Part shown: positions 46,381-58,863 of the stretch, piece by piece
How the letters are laid out: every line of letters starts with the position of its first letter
Position numbering within the stretch: position 1 is the first letter of the stretch
Source: Pictodentalium vernedei
Lineage: Eukaryota > Mollusca > Scaphopoda > Dentaliida > Dentaliidae
Assembly (NCBI GenBank): GCA_031216915.1
Contig: CM062296.1
Coordinates: forward strand, 665,385,838-665,449,837
Direction of reading: 5' to 3'
Length of the DNA: 64,000 nucleotides
Translations under genes and position numbers: made by a program
The notes under the pieces: generated by a model
The model's database searches: none
What the model saw: the letters and a program-made list of their open reading frames with translations, nothing else
What the model was told of the DNA's origin: nothing

Positions 46381-49077
46381 ACAAGAGGCCCCAGGGGGCC
46401 TGAGGGCGCTCACCTGACATGGTAGCCTAAATAGCAACCCAGAGAATTGATTTCCACAAGTTGCATCTGCTCCTCCTAAGAAAAGCTGAAACCAAATATC
46501 CAAATATTCTGACCAGTGGATCTAAAAAAAGATTTTTAAAGAATATTCCTCATACTGAACTAAGTCATAATTCGGGCTCCCACAGGAAGCCCATATATGA
46601 ACCCAGGGACTTGGCTTTAACAAACCTGAATCTCACACCCCTAAGGATTCTGCACAACAAATATCAAAACATTCCGACTGCTGGATCTGAAGAAGAAGAT
46701 TTTTAAAGAAAATTCCTCATTTTGAACCAAGTTACAATTTGAGCTCCCACAATCAGCCCAAATATGGACCTAGGGACATGGCTTGAACAAACTTGAATCT
46801 TACCCCCCTAAGGATGCTGCATAAAAAATATCAAAAGCATTCATCTGCTGGATCTGAAGATTTGTAAATAAAATTCCTCATTTTGAACTAAGTTGTCATT
46901 CAGGCTCCCATAGTGAGCCCAAATATGAACCAAGGGACTTGGCTTGAACAAACTTGAATCTCAGCCCCCTAAGGTTGCTCCATGCCAAATATAAAACATT
47001 CCAACTGCTGAATCTGAAGAAGAAGATTTTTAAAGAAAAATTCCTCATATTGACTAAGTTATAATTTGGACCCATGGACTTGGCTTTAACACACTTGAAT
47101 CCCCCCTCCCCCCCCAAGGATGCTACTCACCACATATCAAACCATTCCGACTGCTGGATCTGAAGAAGAAGATTTTTTAAGAAAATTCCTCATTTCGAAC
47201 AAAGTTACAATTCAAGCTCCCACATTGAGCCCAAATATGGACCTAGGGACATGGCTTGAACAAACTTGAATCTCACCCCCCCTAAGGATGCTGCATACCA
47301 AATATCAAAAGATTCTGCCTGCTGGATCTTGAGAAGAAGATTTTCAAAGAAATTTGCCTGAAATGCACTAAGTTCGAATTTGGGCTTCTATAGTGAGCCC
47401 AAATATGAATCCAGGTGGCCGATTTGAACAAACTGGAATCAGATCCACCCCACAATGTTGCATACCAAATATCAAAAGATTCTGCCTGCAGGATCTGGAG
47501 AAGAAGATTTTTGAAGAAATTTGCCTGAAATGCACTAAGTTCAAATTCGAGCTTCTATAGTGAGCCCAAATATGAATCTAGGGAGCCGATTTGAACAAAA
47601 TAGAATCAGATCCACCCCACAATGTTGCATACCAAATATCAAAAGATTCTGTCTGCTGGATCTGGAGAAGAAGATTTTTTTAAGAAATTTGCCTGAAATG
47701 CACTAAGTTCAAATTTTGGCTCCTATACTGAGCCCAAATATAAACCCAAGGGGCCGATTTGAACACACTTGAATCAGATCCACCCCACAATGTTGCATAC
47801 CCAATATCAAAAGATTCTGCCTGCTGGATCTTGAGAAGAAGATTTTCAAAGAAATTTGCCTGAAATGCACTAAGTTCAAATTTGGGCTCCTATACAGAGC
47901 TCAAATATAAACCCAAGGGGCCGATTTGAACAAACTTGAATCAGATCCACCCCACAATGTTGCATACCAAATATCAAAAGATTCTGCCTGCTGGATCTGG
48001 AGAAGAAGATTTTCAAAGAAATTTGCCTGAAATGCAGTAAGTTCAAATTTGGGCTCCTATACTGAGCCCAAATATAAACCCAGGGGGCCGATTTGAACAA
48101 ACTTGAATCAGATCCACCCCACAATGTTGCATACCAAATATCAAAAGATTCTGCCTGCTGGATCTGGAGAAGAAGATTTTTTAAGAAATTTGCCTGAAAT
48201 GCACTAAGTTCGAAATCGGGCTCCTATACTGAGCCCAAATATGAACCCAGGGGGCCGATTTGAACAAACCTGAATCAGATGCACCCTCCAATGTTGCATA
48301 CCAAATATCAAAAGATTCTGCCTGCTGGATCTGGAGAAGAAGATTTTTTAATGTTTTTCCCATTGCCTACAGTGTTAAAAAGTGCTGACTCAGCACTTTT
48401 TCAATGTCCCGAAACTGTACCCTATGATAAAACCGATGGCAATTTTTTTTTACCAATTCTTTCTGTTGGTCCTAAGGAAGCTTCACACCAAATAAAATTT
48501 CTCGGTGCCGTGCAGTTTTGGAGATATGGGCGTTTTAATTTTTTTCTATTTTTAGCTCCTGTGGTTCCCATGGGGCTACGGGAAAAAAAAAATCAGCATA
48601 AATTAGTTACTTATGACCCAATAAGCCCTCACATAAAATTTGGTTCAAATCAGCCTCTCGGTTTGGAAAATAGAAATTTTGGGCGGGGCCAAAAATTTTG
48701 CCCCTCCCATAACGACGCCAAGTATAGCCCCACAAACTTCTCTTGAACAAATCTGAGTCTACACCTCAAAAGGAAGCTGCACACCAAATATCAAGTCTCT
48801 GCTACTGCTGGTTCATGAGAAGAAGATTTTTTAAGATTTCAGCACACTTTTTGGGTGTGGCCCTACCCACGGGCGGGGCAACTTGATTTGAACAAAATCA
48901 AATTGCGATGTCATAACAAACTATTATCTCAAATATCAATTAAATTGGTTCAGCGGTTTGGGAGGAGAAGATGCAAACACCATGTTCACGGACGACGGAC
49001 GACGGACGCAGGACGACGGACGACGGACGGTGAGTGATCACTATAGCTCTCCTGACTGAAAGTCAGGTGAGCTAAAA
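46381..49077 (+). mobile_element. ACAAGAGGCCCC-family element (copy b)
   Basis: Head and tail match copy a, and by eye much of the interior differs at only a few positions per hundred. This copy has extra core units around 47060-47400 and 47700-47990. It is inserted in the DIRS-3 leader; DIRS-2 shows the uninterrupted site (CAAAAGAAAAAACTGGAAAC at about 56095). Confidence 0.8.
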
Positions 49078-49433
49078 ACTGGAAACAAGACAACAGGCAC
49101 ACAAAAAGGCCCAAAGTCAGTAACCGATTTAAAAGCTACCAGATGCAAAGCTAGATCTTCATACGAAAAAAACCTGGTACATCGGATAGAAGATGCAAGA
49201 CCAAAATGACCCAACACCCCGAGAGTGAGGACGTAACCATGGGGATAAACAGAATAAACATTCTGTAACACACGTTAAACTCCCAAGAAATTTAATAAAA
49301 AATTTCAATAAAAACAGCTAAAAAGCTTAGGTGTTTAACAGGAGGGTTCATGGAAGGATAGGGAAGGAACACTGAACAAACAGTGGGTAAATCATTAGCA
49401 AGAATGATGACGTCAGACGCATGTCTCTAAAAT
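49078..49433. repeat. DIRS-3 leader segment ending at the DIRS-2 insertion point
   Basis: It aligns with DIRS-2 56105-57085 (itself interrupted): shared words are GAGGACGTAACCATGGGGAT, AACTCCCAAGAAATTTA and AACAGTGG. The last bases ATGTCTCTAAAAT correspond to ATGTCCCGAAATTGGGAAAC of DIRS-2. The continuation GGGAAACATGAAATAATTTT is found at 58864, across DIRS-2. Confidence 0.8.
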
Positions 49434-49828
49434 TATAAATTCATAGTAATTTGTATATTTTCTATACTTACCAATGGCCCGGACTAGCTGGTGCTAACTC
49501 AAAATTAATTCAGGGCCAAACACAAATTTTGACCCCCCAATCCCCAAAATTTGCATGCAAAACCAAAAATTTTATGTCCTATCTGGTCCTCTATACTTTT
49601 GCAAACTGCGCATGCGCAGTATCCAGGAAGACACCAAAATTGGCGCCAACCATCACTCTTTCTAAAAAATTGCTTGCTAAATGTTGTAAACAGCGGGGAG
49701 GTACGAATGCCTGCTCACTCATGGGAGGGCCATCCCAGTCTGGGCAATTGTTAAGTATAAAAAAAATATACAAATTACTATGAATTTATAATATTTTTAT
49801 ACAACAACCAATGGCCCAGACTAGCTAA
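49434..49828. repeat. DIRS-2 3' terminal repeat and internal complementary region
   Basis: The stretch from CCAATGGCCCGGACTAGCTG to AAATTGGCGCCAACCATC (about 49471-49652) pairs with the right end 58675-58850 inverted. Bases 49754-49790 reverse-complement the left terminus, and 49791-49823 reverse-complement the right terminus. The junction TTTATA-ATATTT is the joined ends. Confidence 0.85.
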
Positions 49829-50484
49829 ATCGTAAACAGGCTGGAGGGCCTAGGACATAGGGGAAAATCTAATCACTCAATCACTTCATCAAGGGTATCT
49901 TCTACAGGAAAATAGGACAGAAAGGAATTATATGTCTTTCTCATTTGCGAGAAACGAGAAAGACATAACACCAACAATGTAATTGAGCATTACATAATAT
50001 ATAATTCTCCATTTAATGGCAGCATAACCCCTTATGCTAATTCGGTGAAGGGAAGCCAAAATATAAAGATAGTCCAGAGAAAGAGACTCTTTATACTCAT
50101 TTAAAAGTGTCTGAGGGTTGTATATTAACGACCGTTTGACACGTGACATATACAAATGCTTCACAGTGAGCTAAACTTGAAAAACCATACATAAATGAGA
50201 CATATTATTTGCTTCACACTGAGCTACACATTAAAACCATCCCAGCACCGACTTGGGACTACTGACACCGGAGGAGGTCTTCCCTTGCTTTTCACTATAA
50301 AGCCAGAAGATCATAAGGGAAAAAAACGCCCCCCCTCCCTTCCCCTTGTTCTGAGGTACATGACCACAGAACGAAGAGGGCAGCAGAACAGCGTCACTGC
50401 TGGAACGGGTTGCCTAAATAACTATAGATGTAATCATTTAGTGGACGACATTCTGAGCAACAGACAGAGGACCTAAACATTTAA

Positions 50485-50830
50485 GGTCACCGGAGATGGA
50501 CTCTAAATTTCTAAGGTAAAACTTGGTAAATGTAGAAGGCTGTGTCCACTACACAGCTTTCATAAGATCAGTAATGGCTATACTGTTAGAATAAGCCCAA
50601 GAAGTGGACAGCGCTCTAACTTCATGCGCTGATATCTTATTTACCGAACGCTGATCCGAAGACAGACTTTCATAGGCAATGCGTACTGCCAACTGAATCC
50701 ATCTAGCGACTGACTGAACAGAAATATCTTTCCTGTTAGGAATCAATGAAAGAAAGAAACGTTTTCTTCCTTTTCTCTCGCGGAGGAAGCTTCCGGGGAA
50801 CGTCCCATAACAGAACCTGTTCTGAGTAAA
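50485..50830 (-). pseudogene. DIRS-2 tyrosine recombinase, C-terminal part
   Basis: It retains KISAHEVRALSTSWAYSNS, with the HxxR catalytic pair lost in DIRS-1. A TAG at about 50549-50551 follows KAV, and then the same frame continues WTQPSTFTKFYLRNL with the catalytic tyrosine. The N-terminal part and box I arginine are missing: RKRFFLSLIPNRK is fused to the end of the upstream linker (DVPRKLPPRE in another frame). Confidence 0.8.
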
Positions 50831-50839
50831 GAATATCTG

Positions 50840-51824
50840 GAGGGGACGTATGCGCAAGCAACCCATCGGAATAAGATCCGCAGCCGCTCTGCACAACCCC
50901 GTGAGTCATATGAATTCCCTCGCTGTTAATGCGTCTGAGTGTAGACAAAAGCGAGCATAACTGACTAATTTAGCTCTGGGAAACGGCAGACGAACCAGAT
51001 TGTTGTGAGTCTCGAAGCTCATCCCCAAGTGAATGAACGACTTGAATGGAGCTAGATCTGACTTCTCGTTTACGATGAAGCCGAGACGTCGGAGCAAAAG
51101 AAGCAGCCTCTAAACATCGTTCTGAAGAATAGTTTTGTTGCCATATCTCTGAAGAATGTCGTCCAAGTAAGCCGACGTTACAGCAGACGGATGAGCTCGG
51201 AAGTGAGACATTACCGAGTTCATTATTCGAGTGAAAGCCCAGGCTGCCAGGTTCAGACTGAAGCACATCACTTGGAACTGATACACTGTCCCTTGCATGA
51301 CGAACCACAGGTACTTTCTGTATGCCGGATATACCAGGACAAGAAAGTATGCATCCTTTAGATCTATGCTTGCTGCATAGTCGTTCACTCGAATGCTCAC
51401 CCTTAGCGACCGAATTGTCTCCATATAGAACTTTGGAGCTATGTACGATCCAGCTCAAGTCTATTACCGGTCGGAACGAGCCGTCTGGCTTCGGTACGAC
51501 GAACAGGTGACTGTAAAATCCTAGAGAATATTGATTCTCGACGACCTCTATTGCTTCCTTTGATGAGAGATCCTGTACCTCCCCTAGGAGAGACTCTCTT
51601 TTGCAAGGATTTGACGGATTTGTCCACTGCGGACACCTTGTTAATGGTGGTTTCGCTCGGAATGTTAGCCGTAGGCCGTCCGAGACTACACTTCTCACCC
51701 ACTGGTCTTCCGTAATTGTTATCCAGTTTGTTGCGAATCTTGATAACCTTCCACCAACTGGCAAGCAATAGAGGTCCTGACCATCACCTGTAGGACCTGT
51801 GAGGCTTACGGGAGAAGAAACCAT
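50840..51824 (-). pseudogene. DIRS-2 reverse transcriptase, frameshifted
   Basis: The first part reads GGRLSRFATNWITITEDQW, then SLGFYSHLFVVPKPDGSFRP. In the next frame come YAASIDLKDAYFLVLV (motif A), FQVMCFSLNLAAWAFTR (motif B) and SAYLDDILQRYG (motif C, intact YLDD). After another shift comes LGFIVNEKSDLAPFKSFIHL. Downstream LRIRPLQ ends the thumb region, and RNase H is absent. It shows what the DIRS-1 motif C (YRDD) should be. Confidence 0.85.
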
Positions 51825-53923
51825 GTTATCCTCGCGAAGAGCCTCGGCCCGTCGGCTTAGGGGCGTCTGACCAGTAGTCTCGATCAGACCTATGCCCCTT
51901 TCCCCGAGTCGCTATATTGACGATCTCCAGAGTAATTATAGTATGGTTTCCTATACCCTCGCGAGGAGTCCCCTTTAGACGATTTCTGTCTGGGATGTCC
52001 TCCTTTACTCTTTTCTGCTGTAGCGGGTCGATTAGACGCCGACTTTAGAAGCAGAGTGTTAGATGCTTCCTTTGTAGCTTTGTCATAAACCAATAAAAGC
52101 TTGTCATCAAATATTGTGTGTCCGGAGACCGGGGCGACCCGCAGAGAGTTTTTCACCTTGTCATCTATTAAAGATGACTACGCAAGGGCACCATCACGTC
52201 TGATTAACTCCAAATTAGCCACAGTTAAGGCGGAGTTATACGTGGTAAACATAATTGCCCTGGAAAGAACTCTAAGAGAGGTACGAACGTCCTCAAATTC
52301 CTTCCTGTTGAGACGTTGCGCCACAGCTCTTGATAGGTGATCTGCGTCCAAATTCCCTCTATTTGAAGAAATTGCCATCTCAATTGTGTCCGAGCGAATT
52401 GTGAATTACCCAGGCAAGGATAGCTCCAGATCCTCGGCCTGTTCATCCAGACGAAGAGGAACTCTCTGTACATCTTCCCCGACCGTTTTCAATGAACGTG
52501 GTCCAAGAAACGGTAAATTTATGTAAGATGATGTCAAGAAACCGCCTTTCTTCTTCCGACTGGAGAGTTTGAATATGGCATCGTCTAAATGGCTGAAGGC
52601 CTGCCACACCTGTCTAGACAGAACCAGAAAGACAGGACCTCCTCCTTTGTCCGGATAAAATCTGCGTCCAACGAGCCAGCGGTTTCTTTCTAGTAGTCAC
52701 AGCATTCTGATTTGGCAAAACAAATTCAGGGTAGTGTTGATGGATTAAATCCATCGCAACCATGTGCTGTTCCAAAAGGGAAGGGTAATCTTCTTCCATA
52801 TCCCTTTCAACATCCGACTGAATCAGTTCTGAGTCTCGATCTACGGCATTTGAACGTGCAGATGACAGGACCGACCCAGCACCGTCCGACAGCTCAGGTT
52901 CTGAGACTGCCGTAGGCTGCTTTTGCACTTGCTGGGATGCTGCGATGAGGTGCGCAATCTGCGACAGCAAGTCCGTTAACAGAGGCCTGAGGAGCAGTGG
53001 TCTTCTGTTTCTTGGCTGCCTGCTGCTCCTGGGACGGTGTGTCCGAGATGGCTCTTTTCTTCGGATGCCCCGATAAACGAGGCCTCGTCTCCTTATGGAT
53101 GGTCCGACTTCGCAGACGATGAGTGGTCCCTTCTCAGCAATGCAGCCTGGATATCTAAAGTCGTGTAGCTAAGGTGCAGTCGTGTGTGCTTTTTAGATGA
53201 TGTTGTAGAAGCCGTAACTGCAGCCAAGGCCGGCTGCGAACTATATGGAGCGTCCTGGGAAGAAGGTGTGGACGTATGCTCCGACTCACGCAAGTTTCTA
53301 ATCACAACATCTGGCCCCAGATGCTGCTGTGAAAGAGAGGGACCTCTCTCGCTTGCGGTCCTATCAGATCTCGCCGAGCTTCCCACAGTACTTTCCGGCT
53401 TCTTCCTCTATTCCATCGTGGCTGGGTGACCATGCTTATGTTTTAAGGTGCTCGCTCTACCCAATCCATTCCTATCGACTGCAATATACACACCCGGCGT
53501 CACGGTACCCACGGACGGAGTAACCGCTTCACCGGTCGAGCTAGCTGGTGACAAGGGACTAAAACCATCGGCTAGTGGCTTTATCCCCTGCCTAATATTC
53601 ATGAGCACCTTGGCAGCTAGTTCTGATTGCTCGTCTGAGCATGGCGACGGTAGCACACTATCTCTAGGCGTCACATAAACATCACCATGTTCTTGTTCCT
53701 CTGAAAAAGAAACTGAGAAACTTGATTGACTTTGTGGTGAGAGGACCAGCATTGGCCTCTTGCCGCTAACAAGGTACCGTGACACCCGTCTCCAACGTTT
53801 GTCATCCCATCCGACACAGGTTGGACAAGAATTAGTGGGAGTACATTGACTACAAGCAAGGCAACAAGCATGTAAATCCGAGGAAGACTTCCTCGCCTTG
53901 CATTTTGAGCAATAAGCTTTCAT
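51825..53923 (-). pseudogene. DIRS-2 gag-like ORF1, in several frames
   Basis: It starts MKAYCSKCKARKSSSDLHAC with further CxxC pairs (CCLACSQC, CPTC) in the first 40 residues. Acidic and Ser/Thr-rich middle parts follow (EEDYPSLLEQHMVAMDLI), then KKKGGFLTSSYINLPFLG and LRVLSRAIMF, and a basic end (KGGHPRQKSSKGDSSRGY). At least five frame changes or stops break it. It matches DIRS-3 throughout. RNA or zinc binding is inferred from the cysteines and the basic end. Confidence 0.82.
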
Positions 53924-53969
53924 AATGAATCAAAACAAAGTCCACAGTACTCCCACCAACTCCACAATA

Positions 53970-54242
53970 ACTAGAGGTACTGTGAGCAAGCTCACAAAGT
54001 GATACCTCCCTGCGCCTGAAATGTCTAAGTTAGATTATCTCCCCTTGGAAATGTCAGAACGGAATTATATTGCTTCATGCACATCTTCATATGGAGTTCT
54101 TCCATTGTGTAAAGTTTCATGAAAATTTTTCAAACGGTTTAGGAGGAGTTGCGCTTATAAGGATGGACAGACGGACGGACAGATGGATGGACAGGGTGAT
54201 TCCTATATACCTCTCCAAATTTTGTTTTCGGGGGGTATAAAT
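53970..54242 (+). mobile_element. ACTAGAGGTACTGTGAGC-family repeat (copy a)
   Basis: The head ACTAGAGGTACTGTGAGCAA is followed by TTAGATTATCTCCCCTTGGA, TTGTGTAAAGTTTCATGAAA, a GGACAGACGGACGGAC stretch and the tail GGGGGGTATAA. The copy at 59332 is closely similar. Inserted in the DIRS-2 leader just upstream of gag. Confidence 0.75.
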
Positions 54243-54278
54243 ATATGAAAAAGATACATAATAAATACATTCAAAATA

Positions 54279-55856
54279 TGAAAGTGTTAATGACACTGTA
54301 GCTCAACTTGTTAAGACATGTACATGTACAGCATGTGACACAGCAATGACATCTAGGTAATGACCTGATAACAAAGGTACATATAAAGCATTGTAATGGT
54401 CTGTACATAAATACTGACCGTAGCCTGCAACAAATGTATAGGTAAAGTATTGTAAAGGTGGGTGAGTCAGATGCTAAACTAGAAAAGAAACCTTCGAGTC
54501 CCAGAGTGGGTCTGACTGAACCCCAAAATATTTGTTCTCATAGCACAGTGATAACAAAGGCACCCCAAAACACACTCATTCCTGTCCCAAGGTAAAAACA
54601 AAGGTACCCAAGAAGTTTCGTGAAGATCAGTTCACAAATACGAGCTGTATAGAAGTTGTGACAAAACACTGATTGGACCTAATTTCGGTATAAAATAGCC
54701 ACTGGCAGCCAAACACTCGTTCTCGTCCCAAGGTGATAACAAAGGTACCCAAGAAGTTACAGGAAGATCGTTTGATAAATACAGCCTCTAGCCCGAGCCG
54801 TATTGACATGTGCCCTTACAGTGTATAAGTAGCACTGAATAAATCAAAGTTTATCTAATTTGCATAATTTCTGCACGAGAAAAAAACCTGTACTATATGT
54901 GATGTATTCCATGTTACTAAACATTCATACAAAAATTTATTCAAATCAGAACTTTCATACAGAAGTTCTGTACAAAAGACTGATTGCACTAATTTTGGTA
55001 CAAAATGGCTGCTGGTGGCCATCTTAAATTTCGGACCACACCAAAAACACTCGTTCTCATCCCACAGTGATAACAAAGGTACCCAAGAAGTTTCGTAAAG
55101 ATCGGTTCATAAATACGGCCTCTAGCCTGAGCCGTATAGAAGTTGTGTACAAAAAAACTGAATCTTGAATTTTGGACCGCACCCAGAAACACTCATTCTC
55201 GTCCCAAGGTGATAACAAAGGTACCCAAGAAGTTTCGTGAAGATCGGTTCATAAATACAGACTCTAGCCCGAGCCGTATTGACATGTGTAGTTACAGTGT
55301 GTAAGTAGCACTGAAAAAATCAAAGTTCATCTAATTTGCATAATTTCTGCACGAGAAAAAAACCTGTATTATATGTGATGTATCCCATGGTACTAAACAT
55401 TCACACAAAAAATTATTCAAATCAGTGCTTTCATATGGAAGTTCTGTGCAAAAATCTGATTGCACCTAATTTTGTACAAAATGGTTGCCATCGGCCATCT
55501 TGAATTTTGGACCGGACCCAAAAACACTTGTTCTCGTCCCACGGTGATACCAAAGGCACCCAAGAAGTTTCGTAAAGATCGGTTCATAAATATGGCCTCT
55601 AGCCTGATCCATATTGGCATTTGCACTTACAGTGTTGAAAGTAACACTAAATACATCAAAGTTAGTCTAATTTGCATAATTTACGTATGAGAAAAAAACC
55701 CGTATTATATATAATGTACCCAAGAAGTTTCGAAAAGATCGGTTCATAAATACGGCCTCTAGCCCAAGCCGTATTGAATTGTTGATGGACAGACAGACAG
55801 ACGGACGACTGGCCATGGCATAAGCTCAAATTTGACTTTGCCAAAGTTGAGCTAAT
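54279..55856 (+). mobile_element. GTCAATGAC-family element (copy e)
   Basis: The head TGAAAGTGTTAATGACACTG, the CCCAAGAAGTTTCG-type cores and the tail CCAAAGTTGAGCTAATAAA agree with copies b, c and f. It is inserted in the DIRS-2 leader. Confidence 0.75.
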
Positions 55857-56210
55857 AAATCGAAAAAATAATTTAAAAAAAAATATTTTTCGAAAAACTT
55901 TGACACAAGCCCTAGTTCTCAAAGGGAACAAGACGAGCCCAAAGGTATCCTGATAGAGCCTAAGTGTGGATAAAATTACAAAAAAATAATTAGCTACACT
56001 ACCAAAATATTTGAAATGTATTTTACAACAATCCTACCATGAAATAAATAGGAAACTACATATATTTATACAACGCTGCCAATGTGAACAACGTCAAAAG
56101 AAAAAACTGGAAACAAGACCCCAGGCACTGAATAAAGAGGCCCGAAGTCAGTAACAGAATTTGAACTATCTGATGTAAAGCAAGATCTTCAGAAGAAGAA
56201 CAAGCCAAGA

Positions 56211-56842
56211 CCAATACCGGGTCTGGACCTGCGTCGCTGCATACAATTGAATTGGCAAACAGGAAGTGGCTGCACAGCAGATCTGAAAATTGCATACACG
56301 ATACGATTGATCATTATCAGGCTCCAGATGAAATATAAAATCAATCCCTTGCATAGAAGCCGAGAAAAGTTTGACGAAAAATTTCAATGTTCAGTGGGTA
56401 CTGTAAAATTTCAAAGTATCGGCAAACAGGAAGTGGCTGCACGGCAGACCTGAAAATTGCATACACGATACAACTCATCATTATGAAACAGCAGACCAAA
56501 TATAAAATCAATCCCTTGCATAGAAGCCGAGAAAACCTTGACGGAAAATTTCAATGTTCAGTGGGTACAGTAAAATTTCAAAGTATCGGCAAACAGGAAG
56601 TGGCTGCACGGCAGATCTGAAAATTGCTTACACGATACAACTCATCATTATGAAGCAGCAGACCAAATATAAAATCATTCCCTTTCATAGAAGCCAAGAA
56701 AACTTTGACGGAAAAAGTGTTTCAGACGGACGGACGGATGGACGGACGGACTGGCGGACGGATGGACTGACAGACGGATGGACTGATGGACGGAGTCGAG
56801 CAGTTACTAGACCTGCTCTGCAGCTGGTGACGCAGGTAAAAA
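56211..56842 (+). mobile_element. Small tandem-core element with three 167-bp units
   Basis: AACAGGAAGTGGCTGCAC recurs at about 56257, 56424 and 56591. A run of GGACGGAC/GGATGGAC (about 56728-56795) follows. CCTGCGTCGCTGCA at the left and TGCAGCTGGTGACGCAGG at the right form an inverted end pair. The DIRS-3 leader lacks it (near 49165). Confidence 0.7.
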
Positions 56843-57106
56843 ACAATACATCGGATGTAAGATGCATGACCCAAAACACCCCTGGGGTGAGGACGTAACC
56901 ATGGGGATATACAGAATAAACATTCACGTAACACGTCAAACTCCCAAGAAATTTATAAAAAAAATTTCAATAAAATAAGCCAACAAGCTTGGGAGTTTAA
57001 CTGGGGGGCTTCAAGGAAGGATGGGGAAAGAACACTTACCAAACAGTGGAAAAATCATTAGTCAGGCCCATGTCCCGAAATTGGGAAACATGAAATAATT
57101 TAGATA

Positions 57107-58500
57107 ACAAGAGGCCCCAGTGGGCCTGAGGGTGCTCACCTGACATGGTAGTCTAAATATCAAACCAGGGACTTGACTTGAATAAGCTGCATACGCCCCT
57201 CCTAAGAAAAGCATATACCAACTAGATGAAGCGATAGTGCCCACACAATACATAGGATTTTCCTTCTATTTTCAGTTCCTGCACTTTTTCGTCCCAAAAT
57301 TGAGATAAATACATAAAAAAACAGATTTTTTTTTATTTTTGTTCGGAAATTTTCAAAGTCCCAAACACAATATTTTCAGCCTAAAATTTTTTTTCTTCTT
57401 AAAATTTACCAAAACACATAAAAAACCAAAAAACTAATTTCCGGATTTCAGACCCACCCGGCCCCCAAATTTTCAGTGTAAAAATTTTTTTTTTTTTGTC
57501 TTAAAATTGACCGAAACACGTAAAAAACAACAAAAATTTCTGGATTTTGGTCCAAAATTTTCTAAGTCCCACCCAGACCCAAAATTTTCAGTGTAGAAAA
57601 AAAAAAAAAATTTGGTCTTAAAATTGACCAAAACGCATAAAAACCAAAAAACTAATTTCCGGATTTTGGTCCAAAATTTCCAAGTCCCACCCGGCCCCCA
57701 AATTTTCAGTGTAAAAATAAAAAAATTTTTTGGTCTTAAAATTGACTGAAAAGCATAAAAATAACAAACAAAAAAAATTCCGGATTTTGGTCCAAAATTT
57801 CTAAGTCCAGAAATTTTCAGCCTAAATATGAACCCAGGGACTTGGCTTGAACAAACTTGAATCTCTCCCCCCTAAGGATGCTGCATACCAAATATCAAAA
57901 GATTCTTATTGGTAGATCTGAAGAAGATTTTGAAAGAAATGTCCTCATATTGCACTAAGTTAAAATTCGGGCTCCCATAGGGAGCCCAAATGTGAACCCA
58001 GAAACTCGATTTGTACAAACTTGAATCTGTCCTCACTGGAGATGTTGTATACCAAATATGAAATGATTCTGACTAGTGGATCTGAAGAAGATTTTGAAAG
58101 AATAATCCTCATTTTGCACTAAGTTAAAATTTGGGCTCCCATACGGAGCCTAAATTTGAACCCAGGGACTCAATTTGGACAGACTTGAATCTGAACCCCC
58201 TAGAGATGATGTATACCAAATAGAAAAGAATTCTGCCTGGTGGATCTGAAGAAGCTGATTTTTTTTTAATTTTGGAAAGAAATTCATGGATGCTATCAGA
58301 GTTATGCCCCTTGTGGTGCCCCCTGTGGGTGCGGCAAGTTTATTTGTACAAGTTTGTATTGACATATGATAGGGAACATGCACACCAAATTTGGTTCAAT
58401 TTGATTCAGCAGTTTGTGAGGAGAAGTCGATAATGTAAAGTTCACGACGGACGACGATGGATGGCAAGTGATAAGTTAAGCTCCCTTCGGTGAGCTAAAA
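57107..58500 (+). mobile_element. ACAAGAGGCCCC-family element (copy d)
   Basis: It starts ACAAGAGGCCCCAGTGGGCC and ends CCCTTCGGTGAGCTAAAA. Its core (CCGGATTTTGGTCCAAAATT) matches copy c, and the second half has the AAGAAGATTTTGAAAGAA-type units. It is inserted in the DIRS-2 leader; DIRS-3 is uninterrupted there (58873-58900). Confidence 0.75.
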
Positions 58501-58863
58501 ATTGTCAAGTTACAGCCCTGAACGTTTCCAACCACCGTTGTTCACTTCCATCATCCAATTATGTGCTTGAATCCACCAATTCTACCATTGATTTGAGTCT
58601 GGCATCATTAAAACTGAGATTTAAAAGCACAGATGTCAGTTTGTTGTTACTGACTGGCAGGCCAAACAAAGAACGATGGTTGGCGCCAATTTTGGTGTCT
58701 TCCTGGATACTGTGCATGCACAGTTCGCAAAAGTATGGAGGATCAGATAGGACATAAAATTTTTGGTTTTGCATGAAAATTTTGGGGACAAAATTTGTGT
58801 TTGGCCCTGGATTATTGAGTTAGCACCAGCCAGTCTGGGCCATTGGTTGTTGTATAAAAATAT
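58501..58863. repeat. DIRS-2 5' end and inverted terminal repeat
   Basis: GTTACAGCCCTGAACGTTTC begins the leader part that is repeated in DIRS-3 at about 58899. From about 58675 it is the inverted partner of 49471-49652. It ends TTGTTGTATAAAAATAT. Confidence 0.82.

Larger units (their letters stand above)
49434..58863 (-). mobile_element. DIRS-2: sibling DIRS element inserted inside DIRS-3
   Basis: The ends (TATAAATTCATAGTAATTTG left, TTGTTGTATAAAAATAT right) are joined as reverse complement in its internal complementary region at 49754-49828. Gag, RT and recombinase remnants are on the minus strand, with RNase H and the recombinase N-terminus deleted. Four other repeats are inserted in its leader (53970, 54279, about 56211, 57107). 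Net of these it is about 5.5 kb. It belongs to the same family as DIRS-3 and inserted into that copy without a target duplication. Confidence 0.87.
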
